64,000 bases of DNA, taken from contig OX485803.1 in the NCBI GenBank assembly GCA_950295325.1, forward strand, positions 29,078,001 through 29,142,000, read 5' to 3'. This document shows, one piece after another, positions 46,301-57,656 of this stretch; the first letter of the stretch is position 1, and every line of letters starts with the position of its first letter. The notes under the pieces are model-generated. The model made no database searches and was not told the origin of the DNA. It saw nothing but the letters and a program-made list of their open reading frames with translations. A program made the position numbers and the translations under genes. Origin of the DNA: Polytrichum commune. Taxonomy: Eukaryota > Streptophyta > Polytrichopsida > Polytrichales > Polytrichaceae.

Positions 46301-49300
46301 ACTTGTGACCTTATCGGAGGCCATTTTCTACTGTGCTGTAAAACAGACTATTGGACAAGCTTATGAAGGCATGCAGACCCATAACCAGAGAATACTTCAG
46401 GAAATCATAGAATGTGATGATTACAATGAACAGGTAAAGTAACTGCGATGGAAACCTTGTGTCTGTTTTTGTGTATATAGCCTGTTTTTGTGGTTCTAAT
46501 TCGGTTACTTATCTTAATCAGATACTTATAATTGAGTGGTGTGTGGTGAAATTTGGATTTAAGAATGGGCACCAAAGAGGCGTTGTGTGTTTAAGTGAGA
46601 TTGGACTATGTATGTGCTCAATTCTTTGTTAGCTACTGTTCTAGGTTTCTATAGTGAACATATTTGGGGGAATCTTCGTGACCATTTAAGAAAGGGACTC
46701 TTTTTCACTGATAGTGAATTAAATATTTATATGAATTTTGAAAATCACGAGAAAACTTGGCTACGGCATTGATTTAGATTTGCTAGTCATCTCATATTAT
46801 ATCACGTGTTTCATATCCAAGGAGATGGGGTGCAGAGCAGAAAGTTACCATCTAAAGCTTACATAGCTAATGACTAAAGAAAATACTATTTAGGTCACAA
46901 CTGGACCTACTACCTTAATACATCCTTCTGAGATAAATTTGAAAGTTGTGAGCCAAGTGTGGGTCTTGATGGAAAACCTCAAAATCATAATATGTATTCC
47001 CTTTCACTGAGGTACATTTTTCTTTCTGGCAATGGAGACTGATTTTTTTTGTGGTGTGTCTCAGTTGATATCTGATAGCTTGAAAGCCAAACAACTGCAA
47101 ACTTCCTTGCATGCTGAGAAGCAGGAGTTGAACGTCCGCATCCAACATGCAAATATTTCTGCAGATAAGTACAAACAGAGAATTGTGCGTTTAGAAGAGC
47201 AGGTTTGTCCTTGAACCCACTCTGTTTGTATTGTGATAATATCACGTTCTTTTTTTGATATCACCCGGGTACATATAATGAAGATTCAACACATCAAACT
47301 CTGCTTTATATAAAAAGAACGGTTATTGTATGACATATTAAAGGTGCTGGGAATAAGGTAGAGAAGGCGGTCATATTAGGATTAAGAGCCGGCTTGAGAT
47401 GAATTGCTTTCAACGGTCTCGAGTTGCAGAGTGGTAGGCATTCTCGGAAAAAAGGCTCTGTTAGTGGAGTAAATGAGGTGTTCTCAACCAATGAAATGTG
47501 CTGTTTGAAGGGTTGAGTCGCGAAGCCCTAGGTAAAGTGAAAGAGAAGTAGACCTCCTAACTAAGTCCTCCCACAGATTTGGTGTTTCATGCACCTTCCC
47601 CTTCCCCTTGCGCCTTTGCGCCAACTTGCATTGGGTTTTCATAAAACAAGGTTGCTGCTCATCTCTTTTTCACATTATTTTAATATCATCAGGGTATGCG
47701 TAGTAGAACTTGTTATTGGTTTTGATACCATTTGGGTCTATATACCTCCATACTTAGGTGAATTACTCTAGTATCAATCTCTATTAGTGATCTAAATAGC
47801 AACTCAGACATATGAAGTTCCTCGCATACCTTACCAAGTGTCAATAAATGACTGGTATCTCATTTTCGGTACTCGTTGGGTAGGTTCTTTGAGACCAGTA
47901 TTGATATTATGTGTTGATACCTTCGCTCCAACTTGCCTGGTTTTTTTTCCATAAAAACAAGGTTCACCACATGCTGTGTGCACTTTGTTTAAATCTTTCA
48001 TGGTATGGGTGGTAGACGATGTTTTTGGTTTTATATGATTTGGATATATATACCATGGAAGAATGTATATGTATGAGGATGTTGGTACCCCAAACAATGA
48101 CAGAATATACAAATGTTCCCTCATCTTACAAAGATTTTCTCATCCTCACCAAGTGTCAATAAATGACTGGAACCCTAGTTTTGGTACCGGTTGGGTAGGT
48201 TCTTTGATACCATTATGGAGCATACAACATTTCTAATTTGATCCTGGAACAGGCTCGGACCTTCATTGATCAGCTTGGGAAAGCAACCGACGAGAGCCGA
48301 CAAAACTCATCCCTCCTGGAGACTGCAAAAAGGACTGCAGTTGAAGCAGAGAAAGAGCTTCTGTCAACTAAGTCCACACTTGAAGCAGCCCAGAAGGTGC
48401 TGGAGGAACGTGGGAACAAATTGGTGAATGTCCAGGCTCAGTTAGAAAAGGAAAGGTAAGGTCAATGTTCGATTTGAGGTCATTAGGAAGCCTCATGAAA
48501 ATTTAATTTTTTTTTGTAGCAAGCAATGAGAGCAAAGGTTATGGAAGCTAGGGATTATGGTGAGGAGAATCAGGTTCGCCAATCATGATCGTTGAAACTA
48601 GATTGAAGGATGCATTGGACTAACAAGGCTGTCAATTTTGTATTTCTTGTGTTAACTACACTAGATTGTCCTATTAGTGTGGGCCACAGTATTTCTGTAG
48701 AATCCGTATTGATTTTCAATGTGGACCAAATCTCTAGTTTCAAATTAGTGTGGGCCACAGTATTTCTCCAGAATCCGTGTTGATTTTCAACGTCGACCAA
48801 ATCTCTAGTTTCAAATTAGTGTGGGCCACATGAATTGTTTTTCAGGAAAATGATGTGGATGACAGTTTTATTTCATGCTACTAATACTCAAGGGGTTGGT
48901 CGGAAGTCTCCAGGAAGAGTCATGGGAAGACCCGGGATCTTGGGCCCACATGATTTTCTCCATGATTAGACAAGTACAGTGGCCCACATTAAATTTCCAC
49001 CCACACTAACAGGACAATTTAGTGCAGTGGACCAATTTGACCTCTTGGTATGGGTTTCCATTTGGAGTTGCACATTGCTACAAATTGTTCCCGAGAATGC
49101 TTTTTGTAGACCTAGATTACAAAAATAGCTAGAATGCATATCAGCACCAGGAAACAACTTGGTAAAACTGATATTTTCGGTACAGAAAAAGCTATAGCAA
49201 TGTGTAACTCCAAATGGCAACCCACACTAATAGGGAAAATTGGTGAAGTTGTTGATGTCTTTCATTCTCCTTGGTTATCTCATTGCTTCTTGCAGATCAA

Positions 49301-50864
49301 TTGCTTTTTACTTGGAGTACATTGTCATGATCTCGGAACTTACTACCAGTCACTTGAAGTCCAACAACTGATGAGGGCACTTGGGAGTGTGTCAGATTTG
49401 AGAAGCGAAGAGCTCAAGAAGAGCTTGAGGTTGTGAATATGAAGATCACATGCTTGCAGTCGAATCGCGAAGGGGGGGCGGTCGTAGATAGACTGATGGA
49501 GGAGATCAAGAGCTATAAAACCTTATTGAAGTGCAGTGTTTGCCATGAACGACAGAAGGAGGTAAATCAGCTGTAACCCATTTTTTTATTTTATTTTTTT
49601 TCTCTCTCTCGTGATCTTTTTTACTCTCTGTGCTCTTTCACGGTTGATAATAACTAAAGATGAATATCCTTTGCGATTCGACTGGAAGCATATGATCTTC
49701 AATAACTTTGATTTTCATGTATGCTGATTGTCCACTAGATTATAGTGGGAATAAGGACATACTTGCCCAAATGTAGGTGGAGTCTAGTCGGGTACAATTC
49801 ATGTCCATCAACTAGCAACTCTCATCTTCTCAAATCCAAGCCCTCCTACTAATCTCCTTCAAGTTAAAATCTCCTCCTAAAACCCGTCTTCAATCCTTCA
49901 ATGAACGGCACTTGTAGGTTTAAAAAGTGCTTTAGTGGATGCATGCAAGTCTAGCGGCCCAAATTCATTGCCCTCCACATTCTAGTAGGTCACACTAGTG
50001 GTTTGTTGGCGGCTTGTGCTTATCTACATGGGAACACGTCCAACCCACTATTATCTAGAATCTAGTGGGCAAGTGGCCGCCTTGGAAACTCAGCCTTACA
50101 AGAGCATAAGAAGGAAGGATGACAAGGAGGAATGGAAAGTAAATCAATCTTGTTTTGTTGAACTATATGTAGTCCTCTTTCCAATGATGTGGCACCTTCA
50201 ATAACTTTGATTGTCCAATGCATCCTTTAGTTTTGTTTTAATCATCAAGATTTTAGTAGGAACGCACACATGATCTACTAGTCCCAATCCCAATTTTCAT
50301 GACCCATAACCCCATAGCCTCACAATTTATTGCTTTGATTTCTTAATAGTTACAGAACAAGGCTCACATAGTACGTGGATGTGTTTTGAGTAATTAAAAT
50401 GCAGAGTTTCCAATTGAATGGACTTGCTTAAAGTATGAAGGTGCTAAAACCAAAACATTAAAACCTTGCACAACAAGTACATAGGAATACTGAGAATGTT
50501 CACCACCTCAACAGTTTTGAGTAATCTACCGATAAAACTTCAAATCCTTACAAATTTTGCATACAGATTCCATAGAAGACATACTTTGGTGCGTTGGAAT
50601 CCCCATTCTAATCTGCTATTAAGAAACTTTTTCAAATCTTCATCTTTTTGAATATAGTAGCTACACTCGCTGCTTAAAGTGAGGGTCCATGAACACTCGC
50701 TACCTTACTAACAAGTACATTTCTGGGTGCAGGTGGTCATCACTAAGTGTTACCATTTATTCTGTAGCCCTTGCATACAACGGAACTTGGAGCTTCGGCA
50801 TAGGAAATGCCCTGGATGTGGGACGACGTTCGGGCAAAGTGACGTTAGAAATGTTTACATCTGA
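37318..50864 (+). CDS. E3 ubiquitin ligase for histone H2B, BRE1/HUB type
   Basis: Plant HUB1/HUB2 form a nuclear complex that with a UBC1/2-type E2 monoubiquitinates histone H2B during transcription. The 19 coding exons are 37318-37461, 38292-38453, 39006-39090, 39268-39507, 39920-40087, 40946-41151, 41287-41370, 41679-41798, 42303-42489, 42671-42831, 43339-43410, 44525-44601, 45558-45752, 46081-46153, 46347-46433, 47065-47202, 48253-48455, 49396-49561 and 50733-50864. They total 2,700 bases in continuous phase: 899 residues, close to Arabidopsis HUB2. The start MGSTEEPDRKRRH matches the family start and is followed by an asparagine-rich tract (residues 15-28). Residues of about 50-840 are heptad-rich coiled coil. 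The C-terminal C3HC4 RING has C847, C850, C862, H864, C867, C870, C882 and C885, and the protein ends DVRNVYI. The RING is split by the last intron. Introns carry several MITEs. Confidence 0.97.
37360..37405. repeat. AAC-rich trinucleotide tract in HUB exon 1
   Basis: Two runs of AAC/AAT codons encode NNNN and NNNNNNN separated by VSS. The tract lies between the conserved N-terminal box and the coiled coil. Confidence 0.9.
37662..38045 (-). mobile_element. TAAGGTAGA-family MITE in HUB intron 1
   Basis: Begins TAAGGTAGACGTG and ends CACGTCTACCTTA, a 13-bp perfect terminal inverted repeat. It is 384 bp. Interior phrases 'gagctcatatgaat', 'gagcatgtagtccaatctg' and 'acataccactta' recur in other copies. 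I find no clear target duplication. Confidence 0.8.
38540..38830 (+). mobile_element. TAAGGTAGA-family fragment in HUB intron 2
   Basis: Plus-orientation interior of the same family: 'aaaagagattggactacctgctcaaaatatg', 'gaatctacactctgacaatgaataagacattcatat', 'gagggaaatggctatgg', 'cacactaattgtgtgttt'. Ends are not preserved. Confidence 0.7.
39565..39835 (+). mobile_element. TAAGGTAGA-family fragment in HUB intron 4
   Basis: Contains 'gagtggtatagttaggtgtggatctaagaac', 'caccaaaaaggcatcatg', 'agagattggactacatgctcaaaatttggtaacc'. It is truncated at the 3' side. Confidence 0.7.
40700..40815. repeat. Solitary arm of the 11470-11785 foldback family
   Basis: The phrase 'aagcatgcaccgaaaacttaccaaac' followed by 'gttgtatgcaagacaa' matches the right arm at 11690-11745. 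It lies in the HUB intron before exon 6. Confidence 0.7.
42144..42265 (+). mobile_element. Truncated TAAGGTAGA-family copy next to HUB exon 9
   Basis: Starts TAAGGTAGATGTGCC and runs through 'cttaattggacacctatg', 'gtgtggctctaagaacgg' and 'gccaaaaaggcagcatgtg', ending about 40 bp before the exon 9 acceptor at 42302. Confidence 0.7.
43556..43894 (-). mobile_element. TAAGGTAGA-family MITE in HUB intron 11
   Basis: Begins TAAGGTAGACATTGG and ends GTGCGTCTACCTTA. Interior shares 'gagctcatatgaa', 'tgactattgagcctacaatggttagcat' and 'gagcatgtagtacaatctg' with the copy at 37662-38045. Confidence 0.8.
44185..44475 (-). mobile_element. Second TAAGGTAGA-family copy in HUB intron 11
   Basis: Contains 'gtggagctcatataaatatctta', 'tagattactaggcctatcaat' and 'gttagatccacacctaaccacagaactcaaatataggtg'. 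It lies about 290 bp from the previous copy in the same orientation. Confidence 0.7.
44906..45271. mobile_element. MITE, TGTTGGTTTGGTGTATA family, in HUB intron 12
   Basis: The left end TGTTGGTTTGGTGTATA is mirrored by TATATACCAAACCAACA at the right; 366 bp. The interior 'gatatcatttgggtccatata' and 'gggtaggttctttgatagca' recurs in tandem in HUB intron 16 (about 47690-47930 and 47990-48220), at the left edge of this window and near 28205-28330. Confidence 0.8.
46500..46860 (+). mobile_element. TAAGGTAGA-family copy in HUB intron 15
   Basis: Contains 'cggttacttatcttaatcagatac', 'gagtggtgtgtggtg', 'gagattggactatg', 'tctaggtttctatagtgaacatatttggggg' and a TTACCATCTAAAGC end. It is diverged but collinear with the other copies. 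Confidence 0.65.
47650..48225. repeat. Two tandem diverged repeats in HUB intron 16
   Basis: Units at about 47690-47930 and 47990-48220 share 'tatgg(g)t..gtag', 'tttggttttgat/tata', 'atttgg.tctatata', 'caccaagtgtcaataaatgactgg' and 'gttgggtaggttctttga'. They are related to the interior of the MITE at 44906-45271. Confidence 0.7.
48655..49028. mobile_element. MITE with internal 71-bp tandem repeat, in HUB intron 17
   Basis: The left end ACTACACTAGATTGTCC is mirrored by GGACAATTTAGTGCAGT; 374 bp. Inside, a unit starting ATTAGTGTGGGCCACA repeats at 48673, 48744 and 48815 (exact 71-bp period, third partial). The element separates the last coiled-coil exon from the exon carrying the first RING cysteines. 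Confidence 0.8.
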
Positions 50865-51624
50865 GGAGATCCAGAGACGACTGTTTAATTTTGCCACCGC
50901 TTTAGAGTTTTGACAACTGCTTTAGATTTTCCAGCGTACTAACTGTGAATTGTGAACAATTGAGAGTATACTCTTAGAGAGAACGAGCTCCTCGAGCTTG
51001 AGCTACTTCAGAGAAATCTTCGAATGTCTGTGTACATTACGAGCTTAATGATTCACTGTCTCCTCAATGACTCACAAAGCCACACGGATTCTATTATGCC
51101 ACTCTACTTTCCATTAAGAGTAAAGAACTGTGGGCATATTGGAAATTCGTGTGGGTTATACTGGTTAAACAAAAAAAGTTCACTCCTCGAATTCAACTGC
51201 AAACTTGATCCTGGTTGTAATATCTTACGTGCTTTAAACATATAGACGAGTGATTGAACCTGGTAGCATGCATTCTTCAATGATGTGTTGAATCATGTAG
51301 CATATATTAAAGATGCTCTATTTCATCATCGGGAGTTCTAGAATGGAGTTTCCACATGGGTTGTGCACCAAAGAATGAGAGGAAAATTCGTTACTTTATG
51401 GCATCTATTTTACAATGCTTGTAAGCCCATGTTGAGATGCTTGTGGTTTGTCCTTCCTATTATACACTTCTGCAAAGTTTGTCTTGATGAGTGACAAATT
51501 TATCGCAGTTGGGTGGGTGGGTCTTAAATGGTTACTTTTTCCGACTATCTTCTGGACCTACGACAAGGAAACTGGGATTGATGCAATATGGTTAGCAACA
51601 ATGAGCGAGGAGAACTGACTGCTA

Positions 51625-51825
51625 GTTACAGATGAACTGGTTGAGCTTGAGCTTGAGTTTGAGGAATAACCGGTTGAAGTTCAAGACTGGAGGAAAAATT
51701 ACCGATCATTCTCGAGGAGTCTATGGAATATACCCCAAATTAATACATAAAAACCGAAAGATCACAGCATGTAACCGGTTGGACTTTGAAACGCTGAGAA
51801 TTTGACCAATTATGCCCACAAATCT
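51625..51825 (-). repeat. AACCGGTT dispersed repeat, copy 4 (inverted)
   Basis: Contains 'tttgaggaataaccggttgaagttc', 'gagtctatggaatatacccc' and 'catgtaaccggttggac', the inverse of copies 1-3. Confidence 0.8.
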
Positions 51826-51829
51826 CCCC

Positions 51830-52100
51830 GGATATTGATTAGCAAATCTAAACTGAGACCATAGCCGCTTTCCTCATAAATTTCAGACCTTATATGAATA
51901 TCTTATGTATTGTCAGAGAGAATCAAGTTCTCGTGCTCATTGAAGGGTCATATAGGTCCTCCCAATCGTGTTGATTATCGAGTCTAGAATGGTTAGTGTA
52001 CTTTGAGCATGTAGTCCAATCTCTTTTAAGCATACGTTGTGTTTCGGTGTTTGTTCTTGGATGCACACTTGGCCACACACCACTCAAATGATCTTGCAAA
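51830..52100 (-). mobile_element. TAAGGTAGA-family fragment downstream of HUB
   Basis: Contains 'gattagcaaatctaaactgagaccatagcc', 'gttgattatcgagtctagaatggttag', 'gagcatgtagtccaatctcttttaa' and 'acacaccactcaaat'. Same orientation as the copies in HUB introns 1 and 11. Confidence 0.75.
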
Positions 52101-52734
52101 ATACATCGATTCCATATTGCTAGTTTGAACATATGATTTTGTGGGATAAAAAATGGCGTGGGTCAAGAAAAATTACTTCAACCAAAAGTGTTGTGATATG
52201 ACAACATTATAGTGGACCACAATAATAGGTTATGAAAGTATAGCTTGGACCCATACATATGAATTGTTGTTTTAGGCAGCCCCTAACCATGATCACGTCA
52301 GTTTAACATGGTCCCCCGCCTTTTCAGATAATGGGGCGACAACCCCACCAATCCCCACCTATGTTGTCCATTGTGTGTTTGAGGTTGTTATCATGTACTT
52401 TTTTTTTGCACCTATAATGCGTGTTGAAGTCATGATCGTTTCGTGAGGCCATTACGTTCCAACGATTGTGTGGAGCTTGATGAGCGATAGCTTGTCGGAA
52501 AGCCCTTCAAAAGTTGAGAAAAACAAACTCATCATTTTCTTCATTCGAAATTAGTGCTGAGTTCATTATCTTGTCTACTTCTTTGGGTGGTTCCTTGAGA
52601 TGACGTCATGTGTGATAATCAAGCTTTCTCATATGGGTGGGTCCAGTTTAATGCGTGATTGCATAAACCCATAGAGCGATTGGTTGGATAGATGTTAATT
52701 TGTTTGGGTCAAATTGTGAACTATAGCTTGAAGT

Positions 52735-55700
52735 ACACCGTTAATGGTATTTAATGTTACTTACTATTTGGAATTACACAAGGTTCTAACTTCTTGCTAT
52801 AGATTTCATTTGTTACCAACAAAGATTGAACATGTTATGTGGACAATGTACAACATAACTGACTTTACTTGGTAAAAGGTTACATTCTTAGCAAACAAAA
52901 AATATTAGCATTGTGTAACTCCAAATAGTAAGTGACACTAAATATCATAACCGGTGCAGTTTGTACTGAAGTCGGTCTAAACCGCAACTTGAAGTGTCAT
53001 TAGGTGTAAATTGTACAGTTCTATGTGCAATTAAGTTGCCTTCTTGATTAGGTCAAAATCTTATCACAAAGACATATAACTTTTTCTATCAATCTGTGTG
53101 GCAACCACAGTAAAACATCGGGTCTTTTGTTTTTGTTGTTGTGGTAAGAAGTATTCAAAATAGTGTGGAATGTTGATAAATTAGCATGGGACAAGTTAAT
53201 GGCACATGTTAATGTAGCTTAAAGCCAAAGGTTGAATCAATTCTAGGGGTAGACAACCTTATCAATTCGCACTTGTACTTTGGATAAACAACACATGCTA
53301 GAAGAGAAGATTTTGTTTTTTTTTGAGTGGAGATAGTTAATATGCACCCTCGTTATATAATACGCCATATGTTAATACTTGGTTGGCTGAAAATTTGTGA
53401 AGGCGAAATGGATATTTATCACTTTTGTGAGCTGATTGTGTACAAATGATTTGGTGAAAACAACTACCAATTATTTTTTCAATGGTGTTTGTCCTTTGCA
53501 ACAATTTCAAAAGGTTTTGCTTAACAAAGAATGAAAACCTCCACACAATTGCACTACAAGTTAGGGTCCATGGGCCAAGGGCCACACTTCCTGGTTAAGG
53601 CTTTCCGTTAGAGCAAGTAACCACTCATATTACTTACATGATGCCCAAATTGTCCACCTAAGAGAATCAACTAACATGCAAGGATCCTGACCAATATGAG
53701 AGCTAATGAATCTCATGTCTCACCACCTGGTTAGAATTAAGGTTAAATAAAAGTCATTAAACTAGAAATTCTTTAACTTTTTGGACCTTGTTTTTGTGAA
53801 GAAATCTTAACTCATCCATATTACGCCTAATGTTAACTAACTTTCTGTCAATGATCAACCCAATGAAAGTTCGCCTCTCATTCGCCCCATCTCTTGTATG
53901 CTACACTATGAGGTGGACCTCACTAGTTCTTACATCATCCTAAATCAACATACATTTTGAAATCATTAACAACAATTGTACTGATGATACAATATTATGG
54001 TGTCATTTGCAATGTTCCAATTCAGATAAATAAGAATGTTTAACTTAAATTTAATTAAAATTAAACAAAGGTGGTGTGGGCCACAAAAGCGTTTAGTGCA
54101 TCATAACTAGCGTCATGTTCAAAACGTGGGCAAGCTGAGCAAAATTTTGGTTAGTCAACCTTAACTCCTCTCTTAAATTGGTCAACCTTTGGTTAGTCAT
54201 AACCATGATTTGTGGGTGTGCGATCAAATAAATGGCGTATTAGTAGGTTCATTCTCACTAACTCATATTGTTAGCTAATTCTCCTATGTGTATTTTAGTT
54301 ACCTAACATTTTGGCTAGTTAGTCTTCACTAACTCATAATTTAACTAATTCTCTTAACTAGGTGCTTGGGGTAAACCCTCAGAGAGGCAAAAGAACTTTC
54401 AGGATGGATAGTAATATATAATACCCAACAATCAATAAGACTTGGACATGTTCAATAAAATTAACTGACGCATATATCAGGTACCCTTTTATAATTGTCG
54501 AAGCTTGGAGCCTACTCTTGTTTTTTACACAATATCACATCATATTTAGTTTCAAAGAAATTGAAATACTGTAGTAAGATACATTTGAAATGAATGAATG
54601 ATAAACTTATAGGTGTCAAGTAATTCATCAAAAGAATGGATGATATATATATATATATATTCATATGGAGCAATTATCCCTCTCCACGGTGAGTCACTTT
54701 CACAAGACCATGTTATGAGAAAGACTTGGTGGTAACCATAAGCCCACCATATGTGGTTAATGAGACTAGGGTGAACTCTCACCGAAACAAAGTTTTGCCT
54801 TCCATCCATTGTGGGCTTCACATGTGGCACAAAGTTTGAAAAAATAATTGAAAACATCATTGCACATACACCGGAGTGCCTTGGCCCTTGAAGATCACTC
54901 CACTCATGCCGACTAAAATTTGTTGGGCTACGCAAAGACTCGAGACATGATCATTTCATTACCGACATATGAGTCCTTGACAATTGTCGTGCATTGTTGG
55001 AAGAAGTTTGCAAATGTATCACTGTGAATGTAGGATAATTTTCCAGTGACACATGTCAATTACGCAGCATTCGTATGGTTGTAGTGTCTGCAACTCTCAT
55101 TCAGCACGCAAAAGAAGTGTACTCCTGTCAACGAATACTTAGCACACTAGGTACTCGTGATTTCGGTATCAAGTACCTAATGGGTCCCACCTGCACTTCC
55201 TAGCCAAGGCTTCGGTTAGAGTAAGTAACCACTCGTATTAGTTATATTATGCCCTCACCACCTAGGGCTAAGACAACTAACTAACACATACGGTAGCCAA
55301 CTTATATGAGAGCGAATCAATCTCATGCTTGCACCGACTAGTCAAACTGAAGGGTTAAATAAAAGTTGTCAACTGCAAGTTAGCTAAGTTATCGGACCTT
55401 GTTTTTGTGAAAAAGTCTTAACTCATCCGTACCCCTAATGCTAACTACACTAAATACGATACTTAGTGTCACCAATTCTGATTGTCTTGCTCAATACTAA
55501 GTGTAAACCGTGGTGTAGTGTCACCGACACTACATGTTAACCCAACATTATTTTGTCATCCCATGTGAAGTTTTTGGATGATTATGGATTTACAGTGTTG
55601 CAATTACAAAGTGGAATTTCATCCAAATTTCACTCATCCATGACAATATTCCATCACAAGTTGCTGACAAGACAAGGTAGGGATTTGGCCAATGGATGAA

Positions 55701-57082
55701 CTGAAACATCATCCATGACAATATTTGTTCACTTGTTCATTAGTATCATCCGAAAACTCATCATAGTGACATAAAATACCATATGACACTAAAATATCAT
55801 ATTGAGTGTAACTTTCGACCAATGATTAGCCCATGTTTATTCTTGAGTGGCCGCTTCTCACTTTCCCCATCTCTTCTCCGTCTGCTATGAGGTGGACCAC
55901 ATTGTTTCTTACATCATCCTAAATTAACACAATTGAAAATCATAAATAATATATCATTATCAATGCTCAAATTTAGATTAATTATAATATTTAATTATAA
56001 TTATATTGTGTTTTTAAATTAAAATATATTATGTGTGGGTCACGAATGGTGTGAAGCACAAAAATCATAAAGTATGAAAACTACACTAAATAGTATATTT
56101 AGTGTCACTTACGATTGGGGATTACACAATGCTATGATTATTTACTGTATATCTCAATTTTTTTACCAAGAAAGGTTAAATTGGTTGTTTGGACCTTACA
56201 CAACATTAACATCTTTAGTTGGTAAAAAATTACATAGCATTGTGTAACTCCAAACAATAAGTGACACTAAATACAATATTTTGTGTAGTGTCGTGAGTGA
56301 GCTTCTATCTTAAACCGGTCAGCCTTTGGTTAGTTATAACTGGGATGCATGGGTGTGCTTTCAATTAGCTAACATGTTTGTATGGAGTTGTTTGTCACAC
56401 AGTTATGAGTAGGAGGTGGTGAATGAATATTGTATGTCAGTGTAAAAACATTGGCGTTCTTGTTTCTTTTCTTCCTATTGATTCTCGCTAACTCATATTT
56501 TTTAACTAATTCTCATAACTAGGTGATGCAGATGATTTGATCATAATTTAGTTAGCTAGCATTGTTATTACATAATCTTCACTAACTCATAAGTTAATTA
56601 CACTAAAATTTTTAGTTTAGTGTCATAGGGTATTTCATGTCATTGTGGTAACTTTTCTAATGACACGCCTTGTGAATAAGTTTACAATCACCATCATGGA
56701 TGATTGTGATTTGGATGAAAACCACATCATTTATGGAAACAAAGTTTTGGTATATTCTGCAACCTAACAATTTTCTAATAGAATATTGTCATGGATGATT
56801 GAGCTTTGAATGAGTAAATTACTTAGTAAGTGACAATAATTGCAACACCGTAAATTCATAACACCCAATTTTTTTAACAAGGAACCACAACTAATGTTAG
56901 GTTTACATTTAACGTTGATTACACTACACATGCGGCTTACAATCAATATCGAGCAAGATAACATAATTGGTGACACTAAATACAATATTTATTGGAAGTT
57001 TCTTAACTAGGATGTGCAAGTGAACCTTAAGATACAAATGCACATTTATTTCAGTTTGTGACCTACTAGGAACGCCTTAACT
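52735..57082. other. Intergenic region rich in short inverted-repeat elements
   Basis: No gene seen. Holds ACTACACTAAATA-family elements (about 52735-52960, 55444-55815, 56080-56289, 56591-56995) and a (TA)n run at about 54643-54660. A pair of diverged direct repeats lies at 53580-53960 and 55195-55480 plus 55840-55950: 'cggttagagtaagtaaccactcgtatta', 'cttgtttttgtgaa', 'gctatgaggtggacc'. Confidence 0.55.
56080..56289. mobile_element. Foldback MITE, ACTACACTAAATA family, copy 2
   Basis: ACTACACTAAATAGTATATT at the left is mirrored at the right by an AATATTTTGTGTAGT-type end; inner arms 'gtgtcacttac' and 'aataagtgacac' extend the inverted repeat. 210 bp. Confidence 0.75.
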
Positions 57083-57085
57083 TAG

Positions 57086-57653
57086 GGCCGGTTTACACCA
57101 TGGACCATGGAGTCGGATCATGAAAGATGGCCTTTTTCCATGGTCCGACTTCATGGTTCAACATCCATGGTCCAATTCCCTTAAAAAGTCAATCTACAAA
57201 GTTTTTGAGCCCCTCACTAGGTGTTAATCGAATGTGGACCAAGACGAATGACCATCCACCAAACATATGTCCAAAAAGGGCAGTTTTGAAAAGGTAAAAA
57301 AACTCAAGTTTGACCATTCTCTTGTCTTCTCTTGTCTTCATCGTCTCTTCCCCAAAAAGAGTTTCCTCGAAAATTTACTATAACAACATTTCTCTGCCAT
57401 TGACCCCTGCATTTTTCTATCATAGCACCTTTTTTGCCTATCCCACTGCAAAACCCAATGAACGATGTCAATGGATAAACGAAGGCCTAACTAAACACAT
57501 GTTTTTTCGGAACCTCGAACTCCATGGTCACTCTCACAGTTTTTTTCTTTCTCCTTGGTGTCAACCGAAGTGTTCCCGGGACAAGTTCAACAGCCAATCA
57601 CAGATCTTACAAGGCCTTCAGACAACTTCATGGTCCATGGTGTAAACAACCCC
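57086..57653. mobile_element. Harbinger-like MITE, TTTACACCATGG family, copy 1
   Basis: Starts GGGCCGGTTTACACCATGG and ends CCATGGTGTAAACAACCCC, with TTA on both sides (57083-57085, 57654-57656). A subterminal palindrome follows the left end ('agtcgga...tccgact' around 'gatggcctttttccatgg'). 568 bp. The inverted second copy lies at 63132-63707. Short ORFs inside are not conserved. Confidence 0.8.
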
Positions 57654-57656
57654 TTA

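Larger units (their letters stand above)
50865..52734. other. HUB 3' UTR and downstream intergenic DNA
   Basis: No further coding exon after the TGA at 50862-50864. Contains an inverted AACCGGTT-family copy (51625-51825) and an antisense TAAGGTAGA-family fragment (51830-52100). Confidence 0.5.
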
